Below are positions 6,870 through 12,263 of a stretch of DNA of 12,263 nt, one piece after another. The notes under the pieces were generated by a model, which searched no databases, was not told where the DNA came from, and saw nothing but the letters and a program-made list of their open reading frames with translations. This DNA comes from Mailhella sp. (GTDB taxonomy: Bacteria; Desulfobacterota; Desulfovibrionia; Desulfovibrionales; Desulfovibrionaceae), in contig JAKSQA010000015.1 of the NCBI GenBank assembly GCA_024404335.1, positions 1 through 12,263 on the forward strand, written 5' to 3'. The first letter of the stretch is position 1. Each line of letters begins with the position of its first letter. The position numbers and the translations under genes were made by a program.

Positions 6870-6970
6870 CGCCACCGCCGGACCAATGCCCTGGTTGCTG
6901 GTGCCGATGGCCTTCGTGAGGACGTCGGTCACACCGGCAGCTTCCATGACGCCGCCGCCGGACCAGTGCC
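6870..6970 (-). repeat. Pair of 21-bp direct repeats, 80-bp period
   Basis: Copies at 6870-6890 and 6950-6970 agree at 19 of 21 positions (core on the minus strand: TGGTCCGGCGG). They sit just downstream of the yjbQ stop and bracket a 59-nt stretch that reads as ribosomal protein S5. I found no third copy in the window, so this is not a CRISPR array. Confidence 0.7.
6894..6950 (-). pseudogene. rpsE: Short fragment of ribosomal protein S5 coding sequence
   Basis: Read on the minus strand this stretch encodes VMEAAGVTDVLTKAIGTSN, which matches the conserved C-terminal-half motif of bacterial S5 (family pattern: V-EAAGV-DVLTK--GSSN). The match starts at the inner edge of one 21-bp repeat and stops at the other. 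The flanking codons do not continue S5 (it lacks the usual NPxNVVRAT continuation), and there is no S5 N-terminal part. It is not a functional gene. It may be a captured or illegitimately recombined piece of the real rpsE, which must lie elsewhere. The S5 comparison is from memory of the family. Confidence 0.55.
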
Positions 6971-6973
6971 GGC

Positions 6974-7381
6974 CTATGCGTCGGCCAGGATTCGGAGCTG
7001 CACGGTGCGCGTGCGGGGTCCGTCGCCCTCGTAGAGATAGACGGCCTGCCATGTGCCGAGGCGGACCTCTCCCTCCTCGAGGGGGATGAGCAGCGACGAG
7101 CCGAGCAGCGAGCTTTTGATGTGCGCGTCGGAATTGCCCTCGGCATGCAGCCATCCGTTGCGCAGGGGGGCGAGCTCGCTGAAGAAGCGCGTCATGTCGC
7201 GCACGACGTCGGGGTCGTAGCCTTCGTTGATGGTAAGGCCGCATGTGGTGTGCGGGCAGTAGAGCATGACGGCGCCGGAGCGGCCGGCCCCCTGCACCAT
7301 GTCATGCACGGCCCGGATGACGTCGCGGGTGATGTCGATCATCTGTTCGCGCGCGGTTGTCTTGACGATGATTTCCTTCAT
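6974..7381 (-). CDS. yjbQ: YjbQ family protein (UPF0047)
   Basis: A 135-residue cytoplasmic protein of full family length. Conserved features: YCPHTTCGLTINEGYDPDV (H44, N52, E53), WLHAEGNSDAHIKSSLLGSS (H79, E81, H87) and RLGTWQAVYLYEGDGPRTR near the C-terminus. The histidine cluster forms the metal or anion site. Family members are trimers with weak thiamine-phosphate synthase activity reported in E. coli, but their physiological role is not settled, so the function should not be over-read. ATG 7381 is preceded by AAGGAT. The frame stays open 68 codons upstream, but that part is Ala/Arg/Pro-rich and outside the family. It is the only gene of its unit in the window and converges on the polysaccharide operon's control region. 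Confidence 0.93.
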   Translation of the reverse strand: MKEIIVKTTAREQMIDITRDVIRAVHDMVQGAGRSGAVMLYCPHTTCGLTINEGYDPDVVRDMTRFFSELAPLRNGWLHAEGNSDAHIKSSLLGSSLLIPLEEGEVRLGTWQAVYLYEGDGPRTRTVQLRILADA

Positions 7382-7583
7382 GGGGGGATCCTTTTCAAGT
7401 GCTGTCTGTCGTGCCGGTGATGGCGGCATGGGCTCATCGCCGGCGCTTCCGAAACGATTGCCTGCCGCCTTGGCACCGTAATCGGCGGCAACGGCCCGGG
7501 CTTCATCATCGGCCTCCCGACGGCCACGGTCCTGCATGCCGCCTCCCGGAGACGGCGGCTGTGCCGAGGGAATGGCCGCCGGC

Positions 7584-7612
7584 ATGGTATATCCGCCGGC
7601 CCCGGATTACAA
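7584..7612 (-). promoter_or_regulatory. yjbQ: Candidate promoter for yjbQ
   Basis: Minus strand TTGTAA (7607-7612), 17 bp, TACCAT (7584-7589); each hexamer matches consensus at four of six positions. This would leave a leader of about 195 nt. No thiamine-pyrophosphate riboswitch signature is visible in that leader. Confidence 0.3.
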
Positions 7613-7826
7613 AGGGAAATCTTCCGCCCCTCCACATCCTTGCCTCCGTAGCCGTTCCTCGCATTTTCCGCATCGGCGTGGTCCGGGCTTCCATCCCCCC
7701 GGCCTTCCTCGACAGGGAAAGGGTCCCTGGCCATGTCTGCCGAGCCCGGTGTTCGACGAGTCCCGATGCCCGGGGATCGCATCGGACGGCATGAGCAGCC
7801 TCCACATCCCCCCTTGATCCTCCCTC

Positions 7827-7855
7827 TGTACAGCCGCCGCGTAATCTGGAATCAT
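7827..7855 (+). promoter_or_regulatory. Weak candidate promoter for the uvrA-like gene
   Basis: TGTACA (7827-7832), 17 bp, AATCAT (7850-7855), four of six matches each. It would leave a leader of about 220 nt before ATG 8084. Pattern match only. Confidence 0.2.
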
Positions 7856-8083
7856 GCACGCCGGGAAGCGCCTTTCCGCATCTCCATGGCCGAGGGCGCC
7901 CTCGCGCTTCCCTGTGTTTCACTTTTCACGGCACATCGGGCCGGGGCGGCGGTGCGGATGCGGTCCATGCCGCTCATGACGGCGTTCGTGAGGAACGGCG
8001 GGCAGCAGGCTCAGTCTCTGCATGCGCGCCAGCTCATGACCGGCCGCCGCACAGACCCGTGCCACGCATCGCAGGAGGCTCGC

Positions 8084-10591
8084 ATGGTCCGCATGGAACG
8101 CCGCATTCCGGAATACATCCGGGTACGCGGGGCGAGGGTACACAACCTCAGGAACATCGACGTGGACATTCCGCTCCACGGCATCGTGGGCATCGCGGGG
8201 GTGTCGGGCTCCGGCAAGTCGTCGCTGGCGCTGGGCATCCTGTACGCCGAGGGCTCGCGCCGCTACCTCGAGGCTCTTTCCACCTACACGCGCCGCCGCA
8301 TGACGCAGGCGGAGAAGGCGCCCGTGGACGAGGTGCTCCATGTGCCGTCGGCGCTCGCGCTGCGCCAGCGGCCGGGCATACCGGGCATACGCAGCACGTT
8401 CGGCACCGCGACGGAGCTGCTGAACAGCCTGCGCCTCATGTATTCGCGGCTGGCCAGCCACCGCTGCCCATGCGGGCACTACCTGGAGCCCACGCTCGCC
8501 GTGGCGGCCGAGAAGCCGCTGGTGTGCCCCGTGTGCGGCGCGGAGTTCATGCCGCCCGGCGCGGAGTCGCTGGCCTTCAACAGCACGGGCGCCTGCCGCA
8601 CCTGCGAGGGCACGGGCGTCGCCCGCACCGTGGACGAGGCTGCCCTCGTGCCAGACGAGAGCCTTTCCATCGACGCGGGGGCGGTGCTGCCGTGGCAGAC
8701 GCTCATGTGGTCGCTCATGAAGGACATAGCCCGCGCCATGGGCATACGCACCGACGTGCCTTTCCGGGAGCTCACGCCGGCGGAGCGCGACCTGGTCTTC
8801 CACGGCCCGGCGGTGAAGAAGCATATCCTCTACCATAATGAGAAGACGAACACGGCCGGCGAGCTCGACTTCACCTACTACAACGCCGTGTACACGGTGG
8901 AGAACGCCCTTGCGAAGGTGAAGGACGAGAAGGGCATGAAGCGGGTGGAGAAGTTCCTCAAAACCGGCCCGTGCCCCGACTGCGGCGGCACCCGGCTTTC
9001 CGCCGAGGCCCGCGCGCCGCTTCTCCGGGGCATATCGCTTGACGCGGCCTGCCGCATGACGCTCTCCGAGCTGATCCCCTGGGTGGAGGGAGTGCCCGGC
9101 ACACTGCCGGAGCCCATGCGGCCCATGGCGCGCAGCATCGCCGAATCCTTCCTGCACACGGCGAAGCGGCTCATCGACCTGGGGCTGGGCTACCTCGCGC
9201 TCGACCGGGCGGCATCCACGCTCTCCACGGGCGAGCGGCAGCGCATGCAGCTGGCCCGCGCGGTGCGCAACAGGACGACGGGCGTGCTCTACGTGCTCGA
9301 CGAGCCTTCCATCGGCCTGCACCCCTGCAACATCGAGGGGCTCACGGGCGTCATGGACGACCTTGTGGCCGACGGCAATTCCGTGGTGCTTGTGGACCAC
9401 GACACGCAGATACTCGCGCATTCCGACTGGATCGTGGAGCTCGGCCCCGGCGCGGGGAAGGCCGGCGGCTCGCTGCTGGCGCAGGGCACGGTGGCCGATG
9501 TGGCCGCCGATGCCGGATCGCTCATCGGCCCGTTCCTTGCGGGCAGCGCCTCGGCTCGGGCGGAGCGCACGCGGGGCGGCGTGTTCGATGAGGGGCGCAT
9601 ACGGCTCCGCACGGGGCCCGTGCATACGGTGAAGCCGCTCGACGTGTCATTCCCAAAGGGGCGGCTCACGGCGGTGACGGGCGTATCCGGCTCGGGCAAG
9701 ACGACGCTGGTGCTCGAGAGCCTCGTGCCCGCGCTTGAGGCCGCCGCCTCCGGCGCGGCGATGCCGGCGCACGTCCTTTCCGTGGAGGCGGAGGGCATCC
9801 GCCAGATGAGGCTCATCGACGCTGCGCCCATAGGGATCAACGTGCGCTCCACGGTGGCCACCTATGCGGAGGTGCACGACGAGCTGCGCAGGGCCTTCGC
9901 GCGCACGCCCGGCGCGGCGGCGGGCGGCTGGAAGGCGGGCGACTTCTCGTACAACACGGGCCGCCTGCGCTGCCCCGGCTGTGACGGCACGGGGTCGGTC
10001 AGCCTCGACGTGCAGTTCCTGCCCGATGTGGACATCCCCTGCCCGGACTGCGGCGGGTCGCGCTATTCCCGCGCGGCTGAGGCCATCGTGCGGGAATGCG
10101 GGGCCGGCGGCGCGGGCGGCGGCGCGGCGTATTCCCTGCCCGCCAGCGTGGCCAGGGGCGCCGACGCGGCGCTGGAGGCCTGCGGCGGCCTGCCTGTGGT
10201 GCGGCGCAGGCTGCAGACGCTGCACGACCTCGGGCTCGGCTACCTTTCCCTGGGCGAGGCGACGCCAGGGCTTTCCGGCGGCGAGGCGCAGCGCCTGAAG
10301 CTGGCCGGGGAGATGGGGAAGGGCCGCTCCGACACGGTGTATGTGTTCGACGAGCCCACCATAGGCCTGCACCCGCTGGACGTGCGCACGCTGCTGGGGG
10401 TGTTCCGCCGGCTTCTCGACGGCGGGGCCACCGTCGTGGTGGTGGAGCATGACCTTGATGTCATACGCAGTGCGGATTATGTTATCGACATGGGGCCGGG
10501 CGGAGGCGGCGAGGGCGGCATGGTCGTCGCAGCCGGCACGCCCGCTGAGATCGCGGCCTGCGCGCAGAGCGTGACGGGCCGCTATATCTGA
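8084..10591 (+). CDS. uvrA: UvrA2-type excinuclease ABC subunit A paralogue lacking the UvrB-binding domain
   Basis: An 835-residue twin-ABC DNA-binding ATPase. First cassette: Walker A GVSGSGKSS (39-47), altered signature LSTGERQRMQLA (380-391), Walker B VLYVLDEPS (401-409), H-loop VDHD (437-440). Second cassette: Walker A GVSGSGKTT (533-541), signature LSGGEAQRLKLA (730-741), Walker B VYVFDEPTIGLHP (752-764), EHD (788-790). Zinc modules: C148/C151/C171/C174 and C630/C633/C653/C656, plus CPDC at 297-300. Canonical UvrA is about 940 residues; the shortfall lies between SHRCPCG (126-131) and CPVCGAEF (148-155), where the UvrB-binding domain should be. It is therefore unlikely to load UvrB normally and resembles UvrA2/DrrC-like proteins linked to tolerance of DNA-binding drugs. 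ATG 8084 has AGGAGG five bases upstream; the frame is open back to 7733 but that extension is not UvrA-like. Confidence 0.93.
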   Translation: MVRMERRIPEYIRVRGARVHNLRNIDVDIPLHGIVGIAGVSGSGKSSLALGILYAEGSRRYLEALSTYTRRRMTQAEKAPVDEVLHVPSALALRQRPGIPGIRSTFGTATELLNSLRLMYSRLASHRCPCGHYLEPTLAVAAEKPLVCPVCGAEFMPPGAESLAFNSTGACRTCEGTGVARTVDEAALVPDESLSIDAGAVLPWQTLMWSLMKDIARAMGIRTDVPFRELTPAERDLVFHGPAVKKHILYHNEKTNTAGELDFTYYNAVYTVENALAKVKDEKGMKRVEKFLKTGPCPDCGGTRLSAEARAPLLRGISLDAACRMTLSELIPWVEGVPGTLPEPMRPMARSIAESFLHTAKRLIDLGLGYLALDRAASTLSTGERQRMQLARAVRNRTTGVLYVLDEPSIGLHPCNIEGLTGVMDDLVADGNSVVLVDHDTQILAHSDWIVELGPGAGKAGGSLLAQGTVADVAADAGSLIGPFLAGSASARAERTRGGVFDEGRIRLRTGPVHTVKPLDVSFPKGRLTAVTGVSGSGKTTLVLESLVPALEAAASGAAMPAHVLSVEAEGIRQMRLIDAAPIGINVRSTVATYAEVHDELRRAFARTPGAAAGGWKAGDFSYNTGRLRCPGCDGTGSVSLDVQFLPDVDIPCPDCGGSRYSRAAEAIVRECGAGGAGGGAAYSLPASVARGADAALEACGGLPVVRRRLQTLHDLGLGYLSLGEATPGLSGGEAQRLKLAGEMGKGRSDTVYVFDEPTIGLHPLDVRTLLGVFRRLLDGGATVVVVEHDLDVIRSADYVIDMGPGGGGEGGMVVAAGTPAEIAACAQSVTGRYI

Positions 10592-10645
10592 CCGTATCGG
10601 GGCCTCGTGACGACCATATCACAACCGTATCAGCATGACCGTAGC
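10591..10645 (+). repeat. Four ACCGTATC-like motifs
   Basis: ACCGTATC at 10591-10598 and 10624-10631, with variants ACCATATC at 10613-10620 and ACCGTAGC at 10638-10645, packed into the gap between the uvrA-like gene and the DUF4125 gene. They could be binding sites for a regulator of the downstream gene, or simply degenerate repeats. Confidence 0.3.
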
Positions 10646-10670
10646 GTGCGGCATGCGCTGTTCACACGCC

Positions 10671-10684
10671 GCCCCCGCGGGGGC
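10671..10684. repeat. Perfect 14-bp GC palindrome just before a ribosome-binding site
   Basis: GCCCCCGCGGGGGC lies immediately upstream of GAGGAGGAG (10685-10693), the ribosome-binding site of the DUF4125 gene. As RNA it can form a compact GC hairpin abutting the Shine-Dalgarno. It has no T tail, so it does not look like an intrinsic terminator. Confidence 0.45.
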
Positions 10685-10698
10685 GAGGAGGAGATATC

Positions 10699-11334
10699 AT
10701 GGCGAAGATGACTGAAGAGCAGCTCCTTGCTGCGATCTGCGATCTGGAATGGGAGATGTTCGACCAGGTCAACAACAACGGCGGCCGCGCCTCGTGCCAG
10801 AACGACCCGGTCTTCTTCAAGAAGATGCGCGCCTGCCAGTTCGCCGGCTGGGACGCCGCCCTGCTGGAGAGCTACTTCATGGACCTGCAGGAGGCCAAGC
10901 TCCACGGCCGCAACCCGCTTGCCGAGAAGTACGGCTACATGATGGAGAGCACCTTCCCCGCCGAGTACGAGAACATCAAGGACCAGCTGCCCCCCGTGAG
11001 CCCCGAGAAGGCCGAGATGATCGCGAAGATCGTGGAGATCCAGCTCACCTGGGAAGGCGATGTCGACCGCAGGTACCCCGGCATGCGCGCCGGCGGCCGC
11101 CCGCTGACGAGCGACCGCGACACGCCCATGGTGACGTCGTTCCAGACCTATCTCACCGGCGCGCTCAAGACGTATTCGGAACGCACGCTCGTGTGCATGC
11201 TCGAGTGCATCGGCAATCATCTTGAGAACGGCACCAGCCTTGCCCAGCTCGCCGCCGAGCAGACGGCGCTCGCCTACGGCTACCCCTCCATCGACGCGCT
11301 GGAGCAGGCGGCGCTCGCCCGCAGGGCGCGCTGA
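10699..11334 (+). CDS. DUF4125 family protein
   Basis: A 211-residue soluble protein with no signal peptide. It carries the conserved pattern I associate with DUF4125: LEWEMFDQVNNNGGRASCQND (16-36), MRACQFAGWD (43-52), LLESYFMDLQEA (55-66), GRNPLAEKYGYMMEST (70-85), then YPGM--GGRPLTSD (126-139) and TSFQTYLTGALKTYS (146-160). The biochemical function of the family is unknown. Invariant Glu, Asn, Cys and Gln residues near the N-terminus suggest a binding or catalytic pocket, which is inference. ATG 10699 has a very strong GAGGAGGAG ribosome-binding site. It follows the uvrA-like gene by 107 bp on the same strand, and no T-tailed terminator was seen between them. An 18-bp stretch at its 3' end is repeated 176 bp downstream. 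Confidence 0.85.
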   Translation: MAKMTEEQLLAAICDLEWEMFDQVNNNGGRASCQNDPVFFKKMRACQFAGWDAALLESYFMDLQEAKLHGRNPLAEKYGYMMESTFPAEYENIKDQLPPVSPEKAEMIAKIVEIQLTWEGDVDRRYPGMRAGGRPLTSDRDTPMVTSFQTYLTGALKTYSERTLVCMLECIGNHLENGTSLAQLAAEQTALAYGYPSIDALEQAALARRAR

Positions 11335-11508
11335 TCCTCCGTCGGTACGGGAATCCAGGCTCCGGCCCCGGGAAGCCGCAGGGCAGGCGGCCACGCAATT
11401 CCGGAGCCTTCCGTCCATGCGGCGCCCGCCTTCGGAATGCCGCCTGCCGCATCCCCACGCCGGCCTGTCCCCGGGAATCCGTCGCGGCGATCGCCCGCAG
11501 GGCGCGCT
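11315..11508 (+). repeat. 18-bp exact direct repeat, at 11315-11332 and 11491-11508
   Basis: TCGCCCGCAGGGCGCGCT encodes the last residues of the DUF4125 protein (followed by TGA) and recurs 176 bp downstream in non-coding DNA, where the same frame would also end in a stop (TAG). Each copy contains the inverted repeat CGCCC-GCA-GGGCG. Flanking sequence is not shared between the copies. Confidence 0.6.
11357..11409 (+). repeat. Large imperfect stem-loop after the DUF4125 gene
   Basis: AGGCTCCGG (11357-11365) pairs with CCGGAGCCT (11401-11409). The 35-nt loop can itself fold through GCCGC (11375-11379) and GCGGC (11387-11391). It may stabilise the 3' end of the DUF4125 transcript; there is no clear T run, so I do not call it an intrinsic terminator. 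Confidence 0.35.
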
Positions 11509-11528
11509 AGGCATATCCCCGCACAAAC

Positions 11529-11571
11529 CCCATCGACACCGCGCGGCGATGGGACTACGCTTTTCCCATCG
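11529..11571. repeat. Alternating CCCATCG / CGATGGG / CCCATCG operator-like repeats
   Basis: CCCATCG (11529-11535), CGATGGG (11547-11553) and CCCATCG (11565-11571) are separated by 11 bp each. The middle copy can pair with either outer copy. The array overlaps the promoter candidate of the trp unit and its predicted start, the position expected for a repressor operator. Confidence 0.5.
11533..11561 (+). promoter_or_regulatory. Candidate promoter of the trp transcription unit
   Basis: TCGACA (11533-11538, five of six matches to the -35 consensus), 17 bp, TACGCT (11556-11561, keeping TA...T of the -10). Transcription would start near 11568, about 20 nt before the leader peptide start. This is the short distance expected for a ribosome-controlled attenuator. 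Confidence 0.5.
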
Positions 11572-11589
11572 TTTCGTTTGGAGTGCATC

Positions 11590-11652
11590 ATGACCATCAG
11601 ATCGGCATCGGCCCTTTCCGTTTTCTTTGGCTGGTGGCGCATCCGTCCATAA
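11590..11652 (+). CDS. trpL: Tryptophan operon leader peptide
   Basis: A 20-codon reading frame from ATG to TAA with a GGAG ribosome-binding site six bases upstream. It ends ...VFFGWWRIRP: tandem Trp codons TGG TGG at 11632-11637, close to the stop. The Trp codons lie directly before RNA segment 1 of the attenuator, and trpD follows. When charged tRNA-Trp is scarce, ribosomes would stall at these codons and prevent the terminator fold. Too short for ordinary gene calling, but the combination of Trp codons, overlapping hairpins and downstream trp gene makes it convincing. Confidence 0.9.
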   Translation: MTIRSASALSVFFGWWRIRP

Positions 11653-11733
11653 AGGAGAGGATGCGGTCTTGGTGCATGCACCGAAAGGATTGTGAAGAAG
11701 CTGAAGCCGCCCTCTCCGGAGGGCGGCTTTTTT
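11638..11733 (+). promoter_or_regulatory. Ribosome-mediated transcription attenuator upstream of trpD
   Basis: All three mutually exclusive folds can be drawn. 1:2 is CGCATCC (11638-11644) with GGATGCG (11659-11665), just past the Trp codons. 2:3 (antiterminator) is GGAGAGG (11654-11660) with CCTCTCC (11711-11717), extended by GCGG (11663-11666) with CCGC (11707-11710) and CTT (11668-11670) with AAG (11704-11706). 3:4 is the terminator at 11704-11733. A separate palindrome GGTGCATGCACC (11671-11682) lies in the 2:3 loop. A ribosome stalled at the TGG pair would mask segment 1 and favour 2:3, allowing read-through into trpD. Confidence 0.88.
11704..11733 (+). terminator. Attenuator terminator hairpin (3:4) before trpD
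   Basis: Perfect 11-bp stem AAGCCGCCCTC (11704-11714) with GAGGGCGGCTT (11719-11729), a 4-nt loop, and a run of six T at 11728-11733. Intrinsic terminator located between the leader peptide and trpD. Confidence 0.92.
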
Positions 11734-11778
11734 CGTTCCAGAGCCCGCTGACGGGCATATCCAGAAAGGATGGCTGCA

Positions 11779-12263
11779 ATGATTAAGGAAGCGATTGAGA
11801 AGATCGTCTGCAAGCAGGACCTCACCTACGACGAGGCCTACCAGGTCATGAACGAGATCATGGACGGCGCGACCACGGCCGTTCAGAACGCCGCCTACCT
11901 CGCGGCGCTTTCCACCAAGAGCACGCGCGCCGAGACCATCGCCGAGATCTACGGCTCTGCCGCGGCCATGCGCAACCACGCCCTTGCCGTGGACACGGCC
12001 GGCATGGATGTGCTTGAGATCGTGGGCACGGGCGGCGACCATTCGGGCACCATCAACGTATCCACGACGGCCTCGATCATCATCTCCGCCGCGGGCGTGA
12101 AGGTGGCCAAGCACGGCAACCGCGCGGCCTCCTCCAAGTCGGGCGCGGCCGACTGCCTCGAGGCGCTGGGCATCAACATCCAGCAGGAGCCGTCGAAGTG
12201 CGTCGAGCTCCTCCGCAGCGTGGGGATATGCTTCATGTTCGCGCAGAAGTACCGCGCCTCCAT
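11779..12263 (+). CDS. trpD: Anthranilate phosphoribosyltransferase (3' end outside window)
   Basis: Transfers the phosphoribosyl group of PRPP to anthranilate, the second step of tryptophan synthesis. 161 codons are visible and run off the right edge. The N-terminal helical domain (1-70, [16 protein letters not shown]) is followed by the PRPP-binding glycine loop GTGGD (83-87), [34 protein letters not shown] (92-125, key K111, N114, R115, S118) and the [18 protein letters not shown] stretch at the edge. Where family members usually have His in FAQKYH / FAPxxHPAM, this one reads Arg at 159. ATG 11779 is chosen because AAAGGA sits eight bases before it; an in-frame ATG at 11770 abuts that Shine-Dalgarno. 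It follows the leader peptide and attenuator, so it appears to be the first structural gene of its unit rather than trpE. Confidence 0.94.
   Translation, partial: MIKEAIEKIVCKQDLTYDEAYQVMNEIMDGATTAVQNAAYLAALSTKSTRAETIAEIYGSAAAMRNHALAVDTAGMDVLEIVGTGGDHSGTINVSTTASIIISAAGVKVAKHGNRAASSKSGAADCLEALGINIQQEPSKCVELLRSVGICFMFAQKYRAS

Larger units (their letters stand above)
6540..6973. other. 434-bp intergenic region between yjbQ and the polysaccharide operon
   Basis: No convincing gene on either strand. It holds, from left to right, the leader of the polysaccharide operon with CGGTAAC direct repeats, an AT-rich island with a nine-T run (6675-6683) and a candidate promoter, hairpins around 6755-6797, and the S5-derived fragment with its flanking direct repeats next to the yjbQ stop. 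No T-tailed terminator for yjbQ was found. Confidence 0.7.
7382..8083. other. 702-bp intergenic region without a recognisable gene
   Basis: Divergent region between yjbQ and the uvrA-like gene. Frames are open on both strands, but their translations are Arg/Pro/His-rich and show no family motif, so I treat them as composition artefacts of GC-rich DNA. Good start signals appear only at its two ends. It holds weak promoter candidates for both flanking genes. A decayed gene or a non-coding RNA cannot be excluded. Confidence 0.5.

Noticed and set aside
6870..6970. CRISPR-like repeat-spacer unit
   Set aside because: Only two imperfect repeats, one 59-nt spacer matching a ribosomal protein gene, and no cas genes in the window.
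7382..7580. Thiamine-pyrophosphate riboswitch before yjbQ
   Set aside because: The conserved CTGAGA and related core motifs are not visible in the leader.
7733..8083. N-terminal extension of the uvrA-like protein
   Set aside because: UvrA homology begins at about residue 8 after ATG 8084, which has AGGAGG at ideal spacing; the extension is low-information sequence.
7919..9625. Long minus-strand frame opposite the uvrA-like gene
   Set aside because: It is an antisense shadow of GC-rich coding DNA; its His/Arg/Ala-rich translation has no family motif and the plus strand is a clear UvrA.
11529..11553. Intrinsic terminator of the DUF4125 gene
   Set aside because: The 7-bp stem has an 11-nt loop and no immediate T run; its overlap with the trp promoter fits an operator better.
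10630..12114. Long minus-strand frame across the DUF4125 and trpD genes
   Set aside because: It runs antisense through two recognised genes, the trp leader and the attenuator; composition artefact.

Overview
The window is GC-rich bacterial chromosomal DNA. The organism is probably Gram-negative: it encodes a signal-peptide-bearing outer-membrane beta-barrel protein that ends in Phe, a Wza-like polysaccharide export protein and a tyrosine autokinase. The mix of genes (exopolysaccharide export cassette, UvrA2-type protein, DUF4125 protein, trpD behind a leader peptide) would fit a gut-associated Desulfovibrionaceae-like organism. That placement is a guess from gene content and not a demonstrated assignment.

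Layout. (1) 1-808, minus strand: the 5' part of an Ala/Glu-rich gene of unknown function that runs off the left edge. It contains an internal 43-residue duplication and has its own promoter candidate. (2) 973-6539, minus strand: a compact five-gene operon read right to left. It encodes a small exported protein, an outer-membrane beta-barrel, an OPX (Wza-like) export protein, a CpsB-type PHP tyrosine phosphatase and a Wzz/BY-kinase with a Gly/His/Tyr tail. Gaps are 4-15 bp, ribosome-binding sites overlap upstream stops, and a clear rho-independent terminator follows. (3) 6540-6973: a non-coding stretch with an AT-rich promoter-like island, a 10-bp-period CGGTAAC direct repeat, hairpins, and a piece of ribosomal protein S5 coding sequence lying exactly between two near-identical 21-bp repeats. 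(4) 6974-7381, minus strand: yjbQ. (5) 7382-8083: about 700 bp in which no gene is recognised. (6) 8084-10591, plus strand: a UvrA paralogue lacking the UvrB-binding domain. (7) 10699-11334, plus strand: a DUF4125 protein. (8) 11529-12263, plus strand: a tryptophan-biosynthesis control region (promoter, operator-like repeats, leader peptide with tandem Trp codons, complete 1:2 / 2:3 / 3:4 attenuator) followed by the start of trpD, which runs off the right edge.

How the genes work together. In the operon, the OPX protein has two SLBB domains but no visible C-terminal membrane-spanning helix and no lipobox. The neighbouring beta-barrel could therefore be the outer-membrane pore, as in the Wzp-type exporters described in Myxococcus. 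The kinase and phosphatase would set polymer length and export by tyrosine phosphorylation. No glycosyltransferase, flippase or polymerase is present, so the sugar-building genes must lie elsewhere. At the right end, the leader peptide would couple trpD transcription to charged tRNA-Trp through alternative RNA folds, all of which can be drawn from the sequence.
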